Shown: positions 35,354 to 44,433, counted from the first letter of the stretch. The stretch: 64,000 bases of DNA from Thiopseudomonas sp. (GCA_023228985.1 JALOAC010000013.1:5357-69356); one strand, 5' to 3'. Notes: generated by a model from the sequence alone, not told the origin. Translations and numbers: made by a program.

Positions 35354-35542
35354 ATGAAAATACGCATACTTCTCATAGCAATGCTAGCCAGCCTAATGAT
35401 GGCCTGCACACCCACAGTAAAAGTGGCTATGCCAAACGAACCCATCAATATCAATCTAAACGCCAAGATTGAGCATCAAATTTACATTAAAGTCGACAAA
35501 GCACTAGATGATCTGTTCGACGAAAACGACGATCTATTCTAA
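35354..35542 (+). CDS. ynbE: YnbE-like lipoprotein
   Basis: A 62-residue lipoprotein, 14 bp after ydbH. The signal ends in the lipobox MMAC (ASLMMACTPTVKV). The mature part includes PNEPININLNAKIEHQIYIK, the typical YnbE strand that would extend the YdbH beta-sheet at the outer membrane, and a very acidic end (DDLFDENDD). Normal YnbE length. The role is family knowledge; the bridge with YdbH here is inferred from linkage. Confidence 0.86.
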   Translation: MKIRILLIAMLASLMMACTPTVKVAMPNEPININLNAKIEHQIYIKVDKALDDLFDENDDLF

Positions 35543-35552
35543 GGAGCCTTGC

Positions 35553-35900
35553 ATGTCTATTCGCCGCATACTTTTTTCTGCATTACTAGCAAGCGTTCTT
35601 TTCAATAGCAGTGTTTTCGCTATGGATAGAGACACCCTGCGCCAAAAATACGCCGAAGCCAAACAAAGTGGCCTTATCGGTGAGCGCCAGGATGGCTACC
35701 TTGGCATCATCAAAAACCAAGGCGACGCTGCAATCATCGTGGAACGCATTAACAACTTCCGCAAAAAACGCTATCAAGAAGTGTCCAAAGAAAGCAGCTT
35801 GCCTCTGAGCGAAGTCGAAATGCGCGCTGGACAGCGGCTTTACGAAAAAGCAGAGCCGGGTAGTTTTATTCTTATAAATGGCAAGTGGGTTAAAAAATAA
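35553..35900 (+). CDS. ydbL: YdbL family (DUF1318) periplasmic protein
   Basis: A 115-residue exported protein, ATG at 35553 after an AAGGAG ribosome site. The signal peptide ends at VFA-MD, and the mature part contains AKQSGLIGERQDGYLGII and AGQRLYEKAEPGSFILING followed by KWVKK, the YdbL pattern. YdbL is thought to act as a chaperone-like accessory for YdbH-YnbE. Last gene of the operon; a tRNA gene follows 80 bp later. Confidence 0.88.
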   Translation: MSIRRILFSALLASVLFNSSVFAMDRDTLRQKYAEAKQSGLIGERQDGYLGIIKNQGDAAIIVERINNFRKKRYQEVSKESSLPLSEVEMRAGQRLYEKAEPGSFILINGKWVKK

Positions 35901-35980
35901 GTTTTATCTCAAACAACCTTCCACTTTTCATAGACTTAAGGTATAGTCTGCAGCGTTTCGGGCCAAGGCTCAAAACACGT

Positions 35981-36057
35981 CGGGGCGTAGCGCAGCCCGG
36001 TAGCGCACTTGCATGGGGTGCAAGGGGTCGAGTGTTCGAATCACTCCGTCCCGACCA
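35981..36057 (+). tRNA. tRNA-Pro (anticodon GGG)
   Basis: A 77-base cloverleaf. The acceptor stem CGGGGCG pairs with CGTCCCG (one G-U pair), the anticodon stem CTTGC/GCAAG encloses ATGGGGT with anticodon GGG, and the T-loop is GTTCGAATC. The CCA end is encoded. It reads CCC/CCU proline codons. It borders the accessory region to its right and is a plausible integration point, though I found no repeated copy of its 3' end in the window. Confidence 0.96.
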
Positions 36058-36073
36058 TATAGAACAATGACTT

Positions 36074-36100
36074 AGCCCACTTCACAAGAGTGGGCTTTTT
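36074..36100 (+). terminator. Intrinsic terminator after tRNA-Pro
   Basis: AGCCCACT and AGTGGGCT form an 8-bp stem with a 7-base loop, followed by TTTTT. It lies 16 bases past the CCA end. Confidence 0.88.
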
Positions 36101-36171
36101 CATTTCTGGCTTTTTTGCACCACAGGGGTACTAATTAGGTACTCAAATACCCCGTTGAAGCGCAATCATTG

Positions 36172-36300
36172 GTAGGAGCGCAACTTTTGCGCGATTGGAC
36201 TTTGCCGGTAGCGCTTGAGTGCGTTTGATAATCCACATCACCCAGAAACATGGCTCCAGCAAATCCCTCAGCCTAGTAGGTTGGCGGGATAATTACCTAC
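36172..36300. repeat. REP-like element plus dispersed repeat, left copy
   Basis: GTAGGAGCGCAACTTTTGCGCGA (in two parts, 36172-36194) resembles Pseudomonas REP sequences with a GTAGGAGC head and a GCGCAA/TTGCGC stem. It is followed by a 76-bp stretch (36225-36300) that recurs with few changes at 46295-46369, including AACATGGCTCC and a TAGGT/ACCTA inverted repeat. This copy lies between the tRNA-Pro terminator and hsdR, and the other lies beyond the far side of the accessory region. Confidence 0.75.
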
Positions 36301-36331
36301 GCTGTCAGGGCGGTGTTAAAAAGCTTGCGGC

Positions 36332-38848
36332 CTACTCGCTATACAAATACTGCTGAAAGCCAATAAACGTCTCGCGTATGACTGCCGTTGAACCCAGCTC
36401 GCTAGCCGCATCACTGATGGTGTTGTACTTCAGCTCGATCAGGCTGCGCATTTTTTTCGCGGCGAGTTCTTTCACGCCATCGGCAACATATTTATCCAGA
36501 ATAAAGTCCACAAACTCATGTTGTTTATAGCTGGCAAAAGCTTCTTTAATTAAAGGCTTGGCACGCTGAGCGCGCTCACTGCGGGTGCGCGTTTCTGCGG
36601 TATAGGCCACATAGGCGAGAACGTCGTACACATCACTGTCCTTTGCGTCAATCAGCTCTTTCATGCTGTCGAGTTTTTCGTCGTCATAACCAGCTTCTGC
36701 TAAGTCATCCAGTAGCTTTTCGCGGGTGGTTGGGTCGCTCCAGATCGCACGCAGTTGATCTTCGTCTTGGAAAAACTGCGGCAAATCATCAAACATCCGC
36801 TCAATAAACTCTTTGGCAGTGATCGGCTTACCCTCAGGGCTCCAATACATCGCTGAAGAAATATGCTTGATCTGCCTCGCCTTTCCGTCGCTTAGTTGAA
36901 TCAGAATTTTCTCTACAGGCGCGCACTCGCAAGGCTGCGCACCACATATAGGACAAGGTTCCTGCAGGCACACACAGGGTGACTCAGCACACTTCTGGCA
37001 AACCTCCGACGCACACTCACAGGGTTCCACATTACACACCGCACAAAGCTTAGGGCAATTGCATGGGTGAAAACCGCATTGCTCACAAGGCTCTTTCGGG
37101 CAGTTACAGGGCTTGCTGTTACACGCCTTACAGGTTCCTGGCTCTAAGGGTTCACCATCCCATTCTGGGTCAGCAAAGTTGTAATGGGCTTTGACAAAAT
37201 CATAAACCGTAAAGTAATCCTTACCGTCATACATGCGCGTGCCACGGCCAATAATCTGCTTGAACTCAATCATATTGTTACACGGACGCATCAAAACGAT
37301 ATTGCGCACGTTGCGCGCATCTACACCGGTAGAAAGCTTGCGTGATGTGGTCAAAACCGTCGGAATGGTTTTCTCGTTGTCCTGAAAGGTCTTCAGATCA
37401 TTATCACCGGCTGCGCCATCGTTGGCGGTGACACGCACACAGTAGTTGCTGTTCGTTGTCCAACCCTTTTCCACTGCATACTGATTAACATAATCACGCA
37501 CCATGCCGGCATGCTCTTGTGTGGCGCAGAAGACCAGAGTTTTTTCTTTAGGATTAAACCTATCCATCCAGTAACGCACACGCTTCTCTTCACGCGCGGG
37601 GATGGTAATCACTCGGTTAAAATCACCTTCTTTATACACACGGCCCGGCTCTGGTTCGCCCTGAATCACCTCGCCATCGCCTGGCGTATAAACGTACTCA
37701 TCCATAGTACCCACAATGGGAATCAGCTTAAAAGGCGTTAAAAAACCATCGTTAATACCGTCTTTTAAGGTGTAGCTGTAAACCGGTTCACCAAAATAAT
37801 TATAAGTATCGGTATTGCCAGTACGTTTAGGTGTGGCCGTTAAACCCAGTTGCACCGCAGGTGAGAAATAATCCAAAATATTGCGCCAGCTGCTTTCATC
37901 ATTAGCACCGCCACGGTGACACTCATCAATAATAATCAGGTCGAAAAAGTCTTGCGGGTAATCGCCAAAGTACGGCGTATCTTCGCCCTCTTCGTCCTGC
38001 CCGCCACTCATAAAGGTTTGGAAGATGGTAAAAAACACACTGGCATTTTTTGGCACAGTGCCTTTCTTTTTAATTTCGCTGGGATCAATACGCACCAGCG
38101 CATCTTCACCAAAGGCGCTGAAGTCATTAAAGGCTTGGTTGGCTAAAATATTACGATCCGCTAGAAATAAAATACGTGGGCGCTTTTGTGCTGCACTCGG
38201 GTTTTGCTGGGCGTTCAAACTCCAGCGGCTGGTGAACAATTTCCAAGCGGTTTGAAAAGCAATGCAGGTTTTACCGGTGCCCGTCGCCAAGGTGAGCAAA
38301 ATACGTTGTTTGCCCTGCGCAATGGCCTCAAGGGTGTTGCGAATAGCGTTTTCTTGATAGTAACGCGGCTGCCAATCACCTTTGACTTCAAACGGGATCT
38401 TAGCAAAACGCTCACGCCACACGGCAGCGTAATCCGGCACTTGGGCATCTAGCTCAGCAAAGGTGAGCTGCCACAAGGCTTCTGGGCTCAGAAACTGTTC
38501 AACCAGTTCTTCTTTGCCGCTGACCATATCTACTTGATAAACCAGATGGCCGTTGGTTGCATAACCGATACGGCACTGTAAACGTTTGGCGTAATCCTTC
38601 GCTTGGCGCACGCCTTCGGTGTAGCTGAGGCTTTCTTTCTTGGCTTCAACGGCTGCCAGCTTATGGCCTTTGTATTCCAGCACATAATCGCTAATAACCG
38701 GACTGCTACGCTTCCCACCACCGATAATGCGTCCTTGAGTGATATTCACCTCGCGGCGAATAAAGCTGTGCTCAATTTGCCCCCAGCCTGCGGCAACCAG
38801 CTTGGGGTCAATTAAGTTCGCGCGTGTATCGGCTTCGTTCATAGCCAT
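36332..38848 (-). CDS. hsdR: Type I restriction enzyme, R subunit (HsdR) with cysteine-rich insert
   Basis: An 838-residue restriction subunit. The nuclease part has the PD-(D/E)XK pattern (ISDYVLEYKGHKLAAVEAKK, residues about 50-70). The translocase has Walker A LATGTGKTCIAF, DECH box IIIDECHRGG, and helicase motifs TATPKRTGNT and IIGRGTRM. An unusual insert at about residues 571-641 has five units of the form C-x2-C-x3-P-C-x-C (20 cysteines), likely zinc-binding. HsdR cuts DNA after ATP-driven translocation when the target is unmethylated. It is the last gene of the hsdMS-fic-hsdR set and has its own 155-bp upstream gap. Confidence 0.92.
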   Translation of the reverse strand: MAMNEADTRANLIDPKLVAAGWGQIEHSFIRREVNITQGRIIGGGKRSSPVISDYVLEYKGHKLAAVEAKKESLSYTEGVRQAKDYAKRLQCRIGYATNGHLVYQVDMVSGKEELVEQFLSPEALWQLTFAELDAQVPDYAAVWRERFAKIPFEVKGDWQPRYYQENAIRNTLEAIAQGKQRILLTLATGTGKTCIAFQTAWKLFTSRWSLNAQQNPSAAQKRPRILFLADRNILANQAFNDFSAFGEDALVRIDPSEIKKKGTVPKNASVFFTIFQTFMSGGQDEEGEDTPYFGDYPQDFFDLIIIDECHRGGANDESSWRNILDYFSPAVQLGLTATPKRTGNTDTYNYFGEPVYSYTLKDGINDGFLTPFKLIPIVGTMDEYVYTPGDGEVIQGEPEPGRVYKEGDFNRVITIPAREEKRVRYWMDRFNPKEKTLVFCATQEHAGMVRDYVNQYAVEKGWTTNSNYCVRVTANDGAAGDNDLKTFQDNEKTIPTVLTTSRKLSTGVDARNVRNIVLMRPCNNMIEFKQIIGRGTRMYDGKDYFTVYDFVKAHYNFADPEWDGEPLEPGTCKACNSKPCNCPKEPCEQCGFHPCNCPKLCAVCNVEPCECASEVCQKCAESPCVCLQEPCPICGAQPCECAPVEKILIQLSDGKARQIKHISSAMYWSPEGKPITAKEFIERMFDDLPQFFQDEDQLRAIWSDPTTREKLLDDLAEAGYDDEKLDSMKELIDAKDSDVYDVLAYVAYTAETRTRSERAQRAKPLIKEAFASYKQHEFVDFILDKYVADGVKELAAKKMRSLIELKYNTISDAASELGSTAVIRETFIGFQQYLYSE

Positions 38849-38910
38849 TTAATGAGTCCTTTAAAAATCCTTATGTAAGAAAAACCTGCTGCGCCCTACA
38901 TATAAACAAT

Positions 38911-38992
38911 CATATCCAACTTTGAGAAGGCTAAAGTGGCATAAGAAAAACCATATCCAACTTTAGGGTGGCTAAAGTGGGATAAGAAAAAC
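38911..38992. repeat. Two 41-bp tandem repeats upstream of hsdR
   Basis: Copies at 38911-38951 and 38952-38992 both read CATATCCAACTTT...GGCTAAAGTGG.ATAAGAAAAAC and are followed by the start of a third (CATACCCAA). Each contains an imperfect inverted repeat of CCAACTTT with AAAGTGG. They fill the gap between fic and hsdR and could be operators for hsdR. Confidence 0.8.
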
Positions 38993-39003
38993 CATACCCA
39001 AGC

Positions 39004-40155
39004 TTATGTACCGAATAGCGTGATATAACGCTCGAATAAAAACACTCGATTACGCTGATAGCCTGTTATCTCACGCAGTACGCCATCACTCTGCAGCTGC
39101 TTGATTAAGTTTGTTGCCGCTGTAGAGCTTATGCCCAGCAACTCAGAAACATCGTGCACCGTGGTAGAGGGACGCTTATACAACTGACTCAGCAACTGTT
39201 GTGCATTTTCAGCGCGCCGCCCCATGCCAAGCACTAAAGTATCCATTTCTTGGCGTAGCTGCAAAATACTTTGGAAAGTTTCTTTACCTTTGCTAGCCGT
39301 TTCAATCACTGCAGACAAGAAAAACTTAACCCAGTGAATCAGGTCATTTGATTCGCGCACACGGGTCAAGGCGTCATAATAGCTGCTGCGATTTCGTTCA
39401 AAAAAGTCAGACAAATAGAGCGATGGTTTTCTCAGCAAGCCTTTATCAACCAGATACAGCGTAATCAGCAGGCGACCAATGCGGCCATTGCCATCTAAAA
39501 ACGGATGGATGGTTTCAAACTGGTAATGGCTGAGGGCGATACGAATCAACTGCGGCACATTGATGTTTTCGTTATGCCAAAACTGCTCTAAATCGCTCAT
39601 CAAGTCGAGCACTAAATCCTGATGCGGTGGCACAAAAGCCGCATCATTTAAACCACTGCCGCCAATCCAATTTTGACTGATACGAAATTCACCGGGGGTT
39701 TTGTTTTCACCACGCACACCCTGCATTAAAATTGCATGAGCGTGTTTGAGCAGACGATTGGACAGCGGCAGTGTTTCCAACTCGGCAATGGCGTCATTGA
39801 TGGCTTGCACGTAATTACGCACTTCAGTCCAGTCATCGCGCTTTTCTGGCGCAAGCTGGGCGGCTTCCATGACAGCTTCATCCATCTGCGTTTGCGTGCC
39901 TTCAATGCGCGAAGAGGTGTTGGCCTCTTTAGTAATGTGCATCTGAATAAACAAATCCACATCCGGCACAATCAAAGTAAAGGCATCCAGCTCAGCTAAC
40001 GCGCGTGAGGCTTTTTCTAGCAACGTATTAATCACTGGATCTTGCCAGAGCCATTCACGATTGATCAGTGTTGGTGCAAAGCTTTTGTATTGATACTGCT
40101 GAACCCATTGGCCAGCACTGAACTCTTCAAATTTTATCGGCTCTTGACGTGTCAT
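39004..40155 (-). CDS. Fic-domain protein with N-terminal inhibitory motif and C-terminal winged helix
   Basis: A 383-residue Fic protein. The catalytic loop HPFLDGNGRIGR is at residues 217-228 with all key residues. An inhibitory motif of the (S/T)xxxE(G/N) type, SSRIEG, is at residues 81-86, so it belongs to the class with an N-terminal self-inhibitory helix. A winged-helix-like domain (about 310-375: TTVHDVSELLGISSTAATNL) follows. Fic enzymes usually AMPylate proteins. The gene overlaps the hsdS stop by one base (TAATG), so it is co-translated within the type I restriction operon. Target unknown; DNA-binding autoregulation is inference. Confidence 0.9.
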   Translation of the reverse strand: MTRQEPIKFEEFSAGQWVQQYQYKSFAPTLINREWLWQDPVINTLLEKASRALAELDAFTLIVPDVDLFIQMHITKEANTSSRIEGTQTQMDEAVMEAAQLAPEKRDDWTEVRNYVQAINDAIAELETLPLSNRLLKHAHAILMQGVRGENKTPGEFRISQNWIGGSGLNDAAFVPPHQDLVLDLMSDLEQFWHNENINVPQLIRIALSHYQFETIHPFLDGNGRIGRLLITLYLVDKGLLRKPSLYLSDFFERNRSSYYDALTRVRESNDLIHWVKFFLSAVIETASKGKETFQSILQLRQEMDTLVLGMGRRAENAQQLLSQLYKRPSTTVHDVSELLGISSTAATNLIKQLQSDGVLREITGYQRNRVFLFERYITLFGT

Positions 40156-41297
40156 TAGGCAACCGCTCCTTGGTTGTTCTTTTGTGTGAGCTCACCGGAG
40201 AAGGCTTTTTGCAGGATGGATTTTTTTAGTTCGTCCAGTAACACAACTTTCTTATTATATCTTTCGGTCATTAGCTCAATTAATTCCTCTAACGCCTCAA
40301 GCTCTTCAATAGTTTTTTGTTGAATCTTTAAATCGGGTACAGGTATCAAATACTCTTTTATCATTGGTACGGTTAGCTGAGGTATTGCAGAGCCGGAGCG
40401 CAAAATATCAAGATTCTGAAGTGCGTGTTTAAAATAATCCAAATAAACAACATCCTCATTCGGCGATAAAACTATAAGCCTTACTATAGGTAGAAATGGT
40501 TCTCTTCTTAATTCGATATGCCCTGTGCCACTCCCCCTAGCAGCGATTGTGATGCTAGGCTTATTAGCTCTGGAGTAGTCTGTGAAGCCATATAAACCGC
40601 TGTTTTTAACAGCATTCGCATAAACTGGAATCTGATACTTTTCTGTCTTCGTTTTAGAAAACAAACCTTTTTTTGGTGCATCTCCACCAGCAAATATTTC
40701 TTCACATATAGAAGGTAAAAACTTTAAATCAGCAATCTCTTCTAAAGACTCAAAAAGTTCAGCTTTCTTACTTAAATAAAGCTCGCGGGCGTTTTTTAGG
40801 TTTTGTTCGGTTTTGGTGCGGACTTGTTCGATATCGGCAAAGGCTTCATCAAGAATGGCAATAATTCGTTGTTGCTCAGTTATTGATAATATTGGAAATG
40901 GCTCAGATTTGTAATCTTTAAAATAAATATGAGGTATTGTGCTGCCAGTTCTATACTGATCGAAGTCGATAGATTCTAGAAAGTATTTTATAAAGCGTAA
41001 TTCATACCCCGTTTTTGGTAATAAATATTGCATTGTGGCAAGCACAGATGATTTTGCAGGAAGTTCTGATACTCGACCAATTCCAGCACCATCCTTAATT
41101 ATTGCAAGATAGTCATTTTCTTGATGAAAAAAAGATACGTTTTGCATATACCCCCTAGCACCGAATACTGCATACGGCCCATCATCCTCTTTGATTTTAT
41201 TAAGGGAGATGTTTGATGTGGCAGATGTAACAGCATCTCCTAAGGTGCCATATACCCATTGATTATCACCAAGAGTAGTGTCTAGGTTTTCCATCAC
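40155..41297 (-). CDS. hsdS: Type I restriction-modification specificity subunit HsdS
   Basis: A 380-residue specificity subunit. Two target-recognition domains are each followed by a conserved helix: PILSITEQQRIIAILDEAFADIEQ (middle; helix about residues 135-190) and PVPDLKIQQKTIEELEALEELIE (C-terminal). It binds two HsdM subunits and determines the DNA sequence recognised. Target domains vary strongly, so the recognition site cannot be read. It overlaps hsdM by 4 bp (ATGA). Confidence 0.93.
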   Translation of the reverse strand: MMENLDTTLGDNQWVYGTLGDAVTSATSNISLNKIKEDDGPYAVFGARGYMQNVSFFHQENDYLAIIKDGAGIGRVSELPAKSSVLATMQYLLPKTGYELRFIKYFLESIDFDQYRTGSTIPHIYFKDYKSEPFPILSITEQQRIIAILDEAFADIEQVRTKTEQNLKNARELYLSKKAELFESLEEIADLKFLPSICEEIFAGGDAPKKGLFSKTKTEKYQIPVYANAVKNSGLYGFTDYSRANKPSITIAARGSGTGHIELRREPFLPIVRLIVLSPNEDVVYLDYFKHALQNLDILRSGSAIPQLTVPMIKEYLIPVPDLKIQQKTIEELEALEELIELMTERYNKKVVLLDELKKSILQKAFSGELTQKNNQGAVA

Positions 41298-42760
41298 AAC
41301 AACTCCTGAATACTTTCCAAAATCGCGGCACTTTCTGTATCCAATGCAATCATCTCAGCAATTATTGCTTCAGGCTCTCGCAAAGCTGCAGCTTCCTGCG
41401 CATTGGCATTTTTAACCGATAAATCCCACGTTTTTTGATCAATACCTGCTACATCAATCGACCAAGATTTTTCTGATTCCTCAAAGGTTTTTTGCAGTTC
41501 TACAAACTCTGCTAGGTCTTTGTCATTCAACGGATTGGTTTTGCCAAGGCTGCGGCCTGGGTCTAGCTGGTAGTACCACACTTTTTGCGTGGGTTCGCCT
41601 TTGGTGAAAAACAGCACCACAGTTTTAACGCCTGCGCCTAAAAAGGTTTTGGCTGGGCAGTCTAAAACAGTATGTAGGTTAAAGTTTTCTAGCAGTTCTT
41701 TACGCAGTGCTACCGATGCATTGTCGGTATTACTTAAGAAGGTGTTTTTAATCACTATGGCAGCACGACCACCGGGTTTGAGTATTTTCATAAAGTGCTG
41801 CAAAAACAGGAAAGCAGTTTCGCCGGTTTTAATCGGGAAATTCTGCTGGACTTCTTTACGTTCTTTACCGCCAAAGGGTGGGTTGGCAAGAATAATATCG
41901 TGCTGATTTTTGGGGGTAATGTCTTGCAGGCTTTCCGCTAGGGTGTTGGTGTGCATCACATTGGGCGCTTCTATGCCATGCAGAATCATATTCATTATGG
42001 CAATAACATAGGCGAGTGATTTTTTCTCTTTAGCGTAGAAGGTTTTTTCTTGTAGGGTTTTTAAATCACTGGATGAAAGCTGCTTTTGCTCACGTCCACC
42101 CTGGCGCAAGTAATCATAGGCTTCACATAAAAAACCTGCCGACCCTGCTGCGCCGTCATAAATGGTTTCACCGATTTTTGGCTGTATTACATCTATCATG
42201 GCGCGAATCAGTGGCCGTGGTGTGTAGTACTCGCCACCATTACGCCCAGCGTTACCCATGTTTCTAATGCGTGTTTCGTATAGGTGCGATAGCTCGTGCT
42301 TTTCTTCTTGCGAGCGAAAGCGCAGCTCATCAATTCTATCCAGCGCATCACGCAGGGAATAACCGCTTTGAATTTTATTTCTTAGTTCGCCAAATATCTG
42401 CCCGATTTTGTATTCAATGGTGTCTGGGCGATCAGCTTTTTGCTTAAAGGATTTTAAATAGGGGAAAAGCTCACGATCGACAAACTCAATTAAGTCGTCA
42501 CCGGTGAGCGCATTATTGTGGTCTGGGTTGCCATTAGCATCTTTAGGCGCAGCCCACGCACTCCAACGGAACTCTTTATCAATAATGTGTTGGTACGGCT
42601 CATCCATTAGCTCGGCTTCAAGGGATTTTTCGTATTCCAAGTCATCGAGGTATTTAAGAAACAACAGCCAAGAGCTTTGCTCGGCGTAATCCAGCTCACT
42701 GGAACAGCCAGCATCTTTGTGAAAGATATCATCGATATTTTTAAACGTTTGTTCAAACAT
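41294..42760 (-). CDS. hsdM: Type I restriction-modification DNA methyltransferase HsdM
   Basis: A 488-residue N6-adenine methyltransferase. The N-terminal helical domain starts MFEQTFKNIDDIFHKDAGCS. The SAM site (motif I) is IYDGAAGSAGFL and the catalytic motif IV is ILANPPFGGKE. A C-terminal helical region that contacts HsdS ends the protein. It methylates adenines of the site chosen by HsdS. First gene of the leftward operon; the 5' region up to 43018 contains no evident gene. Confidence 0.94.
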   Translation of the reverse strand: MFEQTFKNIDDIFHKDAGCSSELDYAEQSSWLLFLKYLDDLEYEKSLEAELMDEPYQHIIDKEFRWSAWAAPKDANGNPDHNNALTGDDLIEFVDRELFPYLKSFKQKADRPDTIEYKIGQIFGELRNKIQSGYSLRDALDRIDELRFRSQEEKHELSHLYETRIRNMGNAGRNGGEYYTPRPLIRAMIDVIQPKIGETIYDGAAGSAGFLCEAYDYLRQGGREQKQLSSSDLKTLQEKTFYAKEKKSLAYVIAIMNMILHGIEAPNVMHTNTLAESLQDITPKNQHDIILANPPFGGKERKEVQQNFPIKTGETAFLFLQHFMKILKPGGRAAIVIKNTFLSNTDNASVALRKELLENFNLHTVLDCPAKTFLGAGVKTVVLFFTKGEPTQKVWYYQLDPGRSLGKTNPLNDKDLAEFVELQKTFEESEKSWSIDVAGIDQKTWDLSVKNANAQEAAALREPEAIIAEMIALDTESAAILESIQELL

Positions 42761-43018
42761 ACTGGTGCGGTAATCCCTGAAGTGTTGTTGTGAGCTGCAT
42801 AAGCGCCAGCGCAGCTTGTATTTTTAGCTCAGCCGAAGATATAGGCTTTGCTCTCTGTAAACGCTTAATCCCTTGCGCTAAGCCAAGCATCTAATCGTGC
42901 CCGTGGCAGTAACAGTTAATACGGCATGCTGTAATACAAGGAGTGTAGCTAGCGCTGAAATTGCATAACTATAACAAAAGATTACTAACAGCTGGCATAG
43001 AGGACTGCTGATCAGCAG

Positions 43019-43222
43019 CTAAAGCAAATCATTAAGGAACTGTTCTTGCTTGCTGAGCACCTTCGACACCTCCCGCAACTGAGGTCTTACACCACCTTTC
43101 GCCCTTCCGCTAAGCACTGCGGCTTTTCGACCACTACTCGGTGTTAGCTCATGCAAAACCTGCGCATCCTTTAATTGTTTTAATAACGCTGGAACGGTTC
43201 GTTTAGAAATAGCAAAACGCGT
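43019..43222 (-). pseudogene. Remnant resembling a Fic-type C-terminal winged-helix domain
   Basis: A 67-codon in-frame fragment ending at a TAG at 43019, with a stop codon just upstream (about 43243) and no start. It reads RFAISKRTVPALLKQLKDAQ and HELTPSSGRKAAVLSGRAK, a pattern like the C-terminal winged-helix end of Fic or related regulator proteins. It lies between hsdM and srkA and is probably the tail of a decayed gene. The flanking stretches 42761-43018 and 43223-43428 show nothing else I can support. Confidence 0.45.
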
Positions 43223-43428
43223 TCTAGCTGGTTCGCTAGGTCAGTGGTAGGCTGGTTTTTCTCTGCTTTTGGGCATCAACGAGAAAGCTATTGAGAGCTT
43301 TCTAAGCGGAACCGATTTATACCCAGAAGCGTTGTGCTGCAAAACAAGGACAGCGCCACCAGCCTGAATCACCTCTGATAGCTGTTTTACCCTACAATGA
43401 CCGCCCGCTCTCAGAATAGGCTTTTCGT

Positions 43429-44421
43429 ATGTCATCCCACCCTTATAGCGTGCTCACGCCCGAGCGGATACTGGATGCAGTTGAAGCGCAAGGATACCGT
43501 TGCGATGGGCGCATCACTGCATTAAATTCCTTTGAAAACCGCGTGTTCCAATTGGGCATTGAAGATGAGTTGCCACTGATTGCGAAGTTCTATCGCCCTG
43601 CGCGCTGGTCCTACGATCAGATTCTTGAGGAGCATGCATTTTGTGCTGAACTTACCGCTGCTGAATGGCCCGTGGTTGCGCCATTAATCGGTCCCAATGG
43701 GCAGTCTGCGCACCGCGATGGAGAGTTTGTCTTTGCTCTATTCACCCGTTTTGGCGGTCATGCTCCAGAGCCTGACAACCTCAACACGATTGAGGTGCTT
43801 GGTCGTTCATTAGGTCGCCTCCATGCGATTGGCGCACTGTCTCCGTTCCAGCATCGTCCGGCCATCAATATCGAGGATTATGGGGTGGCTAGCCGTAAGT
43901 TTTTGCTGAGCAACGACTGCCTTCCCCCAAGCCTTAGAGAGGCGTATGACACGCTTACACGCGACATTTTAACAATCATTGATGCTCGTTTCAGGGACTG
44001 CAAGTACAAGGCTATCCGCATCCATGCCGACTGCCACATCGGCAATATCCTCTGGCGGGATAATCGAGCCGTGTTTGTTGATTTTGATGACTGCCGAATG
44101 GGGCCTGCGGTACAGGACTTATGGATGCTGCTTAGCGGCGACCGTCAGGAGCAAACTGAGCAACTTGACGTGCTTTTGGAGGGCTACGAGATGTTCCACG
44201 CGTTCGATGACCGTGAGCTAAGCCTCATCGAATCGTTACGCACGCTGCGCATGATGCACTACGCAGCATGGATTGCGCGGCGATGGTCAGATCCAGCTTT
44301 CCCCTCTGCCTTTTCATGGTTCAATACCGAGCGCTATTGGGCAGAGCATATTCTGGCGCTAAGGGAACAATTTGCCATTCTGCACGAGGAACCGTTATCT
44401 CGGCCTAGAGGTAATTTTTAG
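43429..44421 (+). CDS. srkA: Stress response kinase A (SrkA/YihE family)
   Basis: A 330-residue protein of the choline-kinase/APH fold. The start SHPYSVLTPERILDAVEAQG is typical. The nucleotide lysine lies in LIAKFYRPARW, the catalytic loop is IRIHADCHIGNILW (Asp as catalytic base) and the metal-binding DFDDCRMGPAVQDLW follows. In E. coli SrkA counters MazEF-type death under stress by phosphorylating proteins. It is a core gene located inside the accessory region; no strong ribosome site is visible. Confidence 0.92.
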   Translation: MSSHPYSVLTPERILDAVEAQGYRCDGRITALNSFENRVFQLGIEDELPLIAKFYRPARWSYDQILEEHAFCAELTAAEWPVVAPLIGPNGQSAHRDGEFVFALFTRFGGHAPEPDNLNTIEVLGRSLGRLHAIGALSPFQHRPAINIEDYGVASRKFLLSNDCLPPSLREAYDTLTRDILTIIDARFRDCKYKAIRIHADCHIGNILWRDNRAVFVDFDDCRMGPAVQDLWMLLSGDRQEQTEQLDVLLEGYEMFHAFDDRELSLIESLRTLRMMHYAAWIARRWSDPAFPSAFSWFNTERYWAEHILALREQFAILHEEPLSRPRGNF

Positions 44422-44433
44422 CTTGTCTTCCGG

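Noticed and set aside
36041..36057. tRNA-Pro 3' end as a phage-type att site with a second copy
   Set aside because: I saw no repeat of the tRNA 3' end further right and no integrase gene in the window.
43241..43435. 64-residue open frame on the minus strand upstream of srkA
   Set aside because: It spans the expected srkA promoter region, overlaps the srkA start and shows no recognisable domain.
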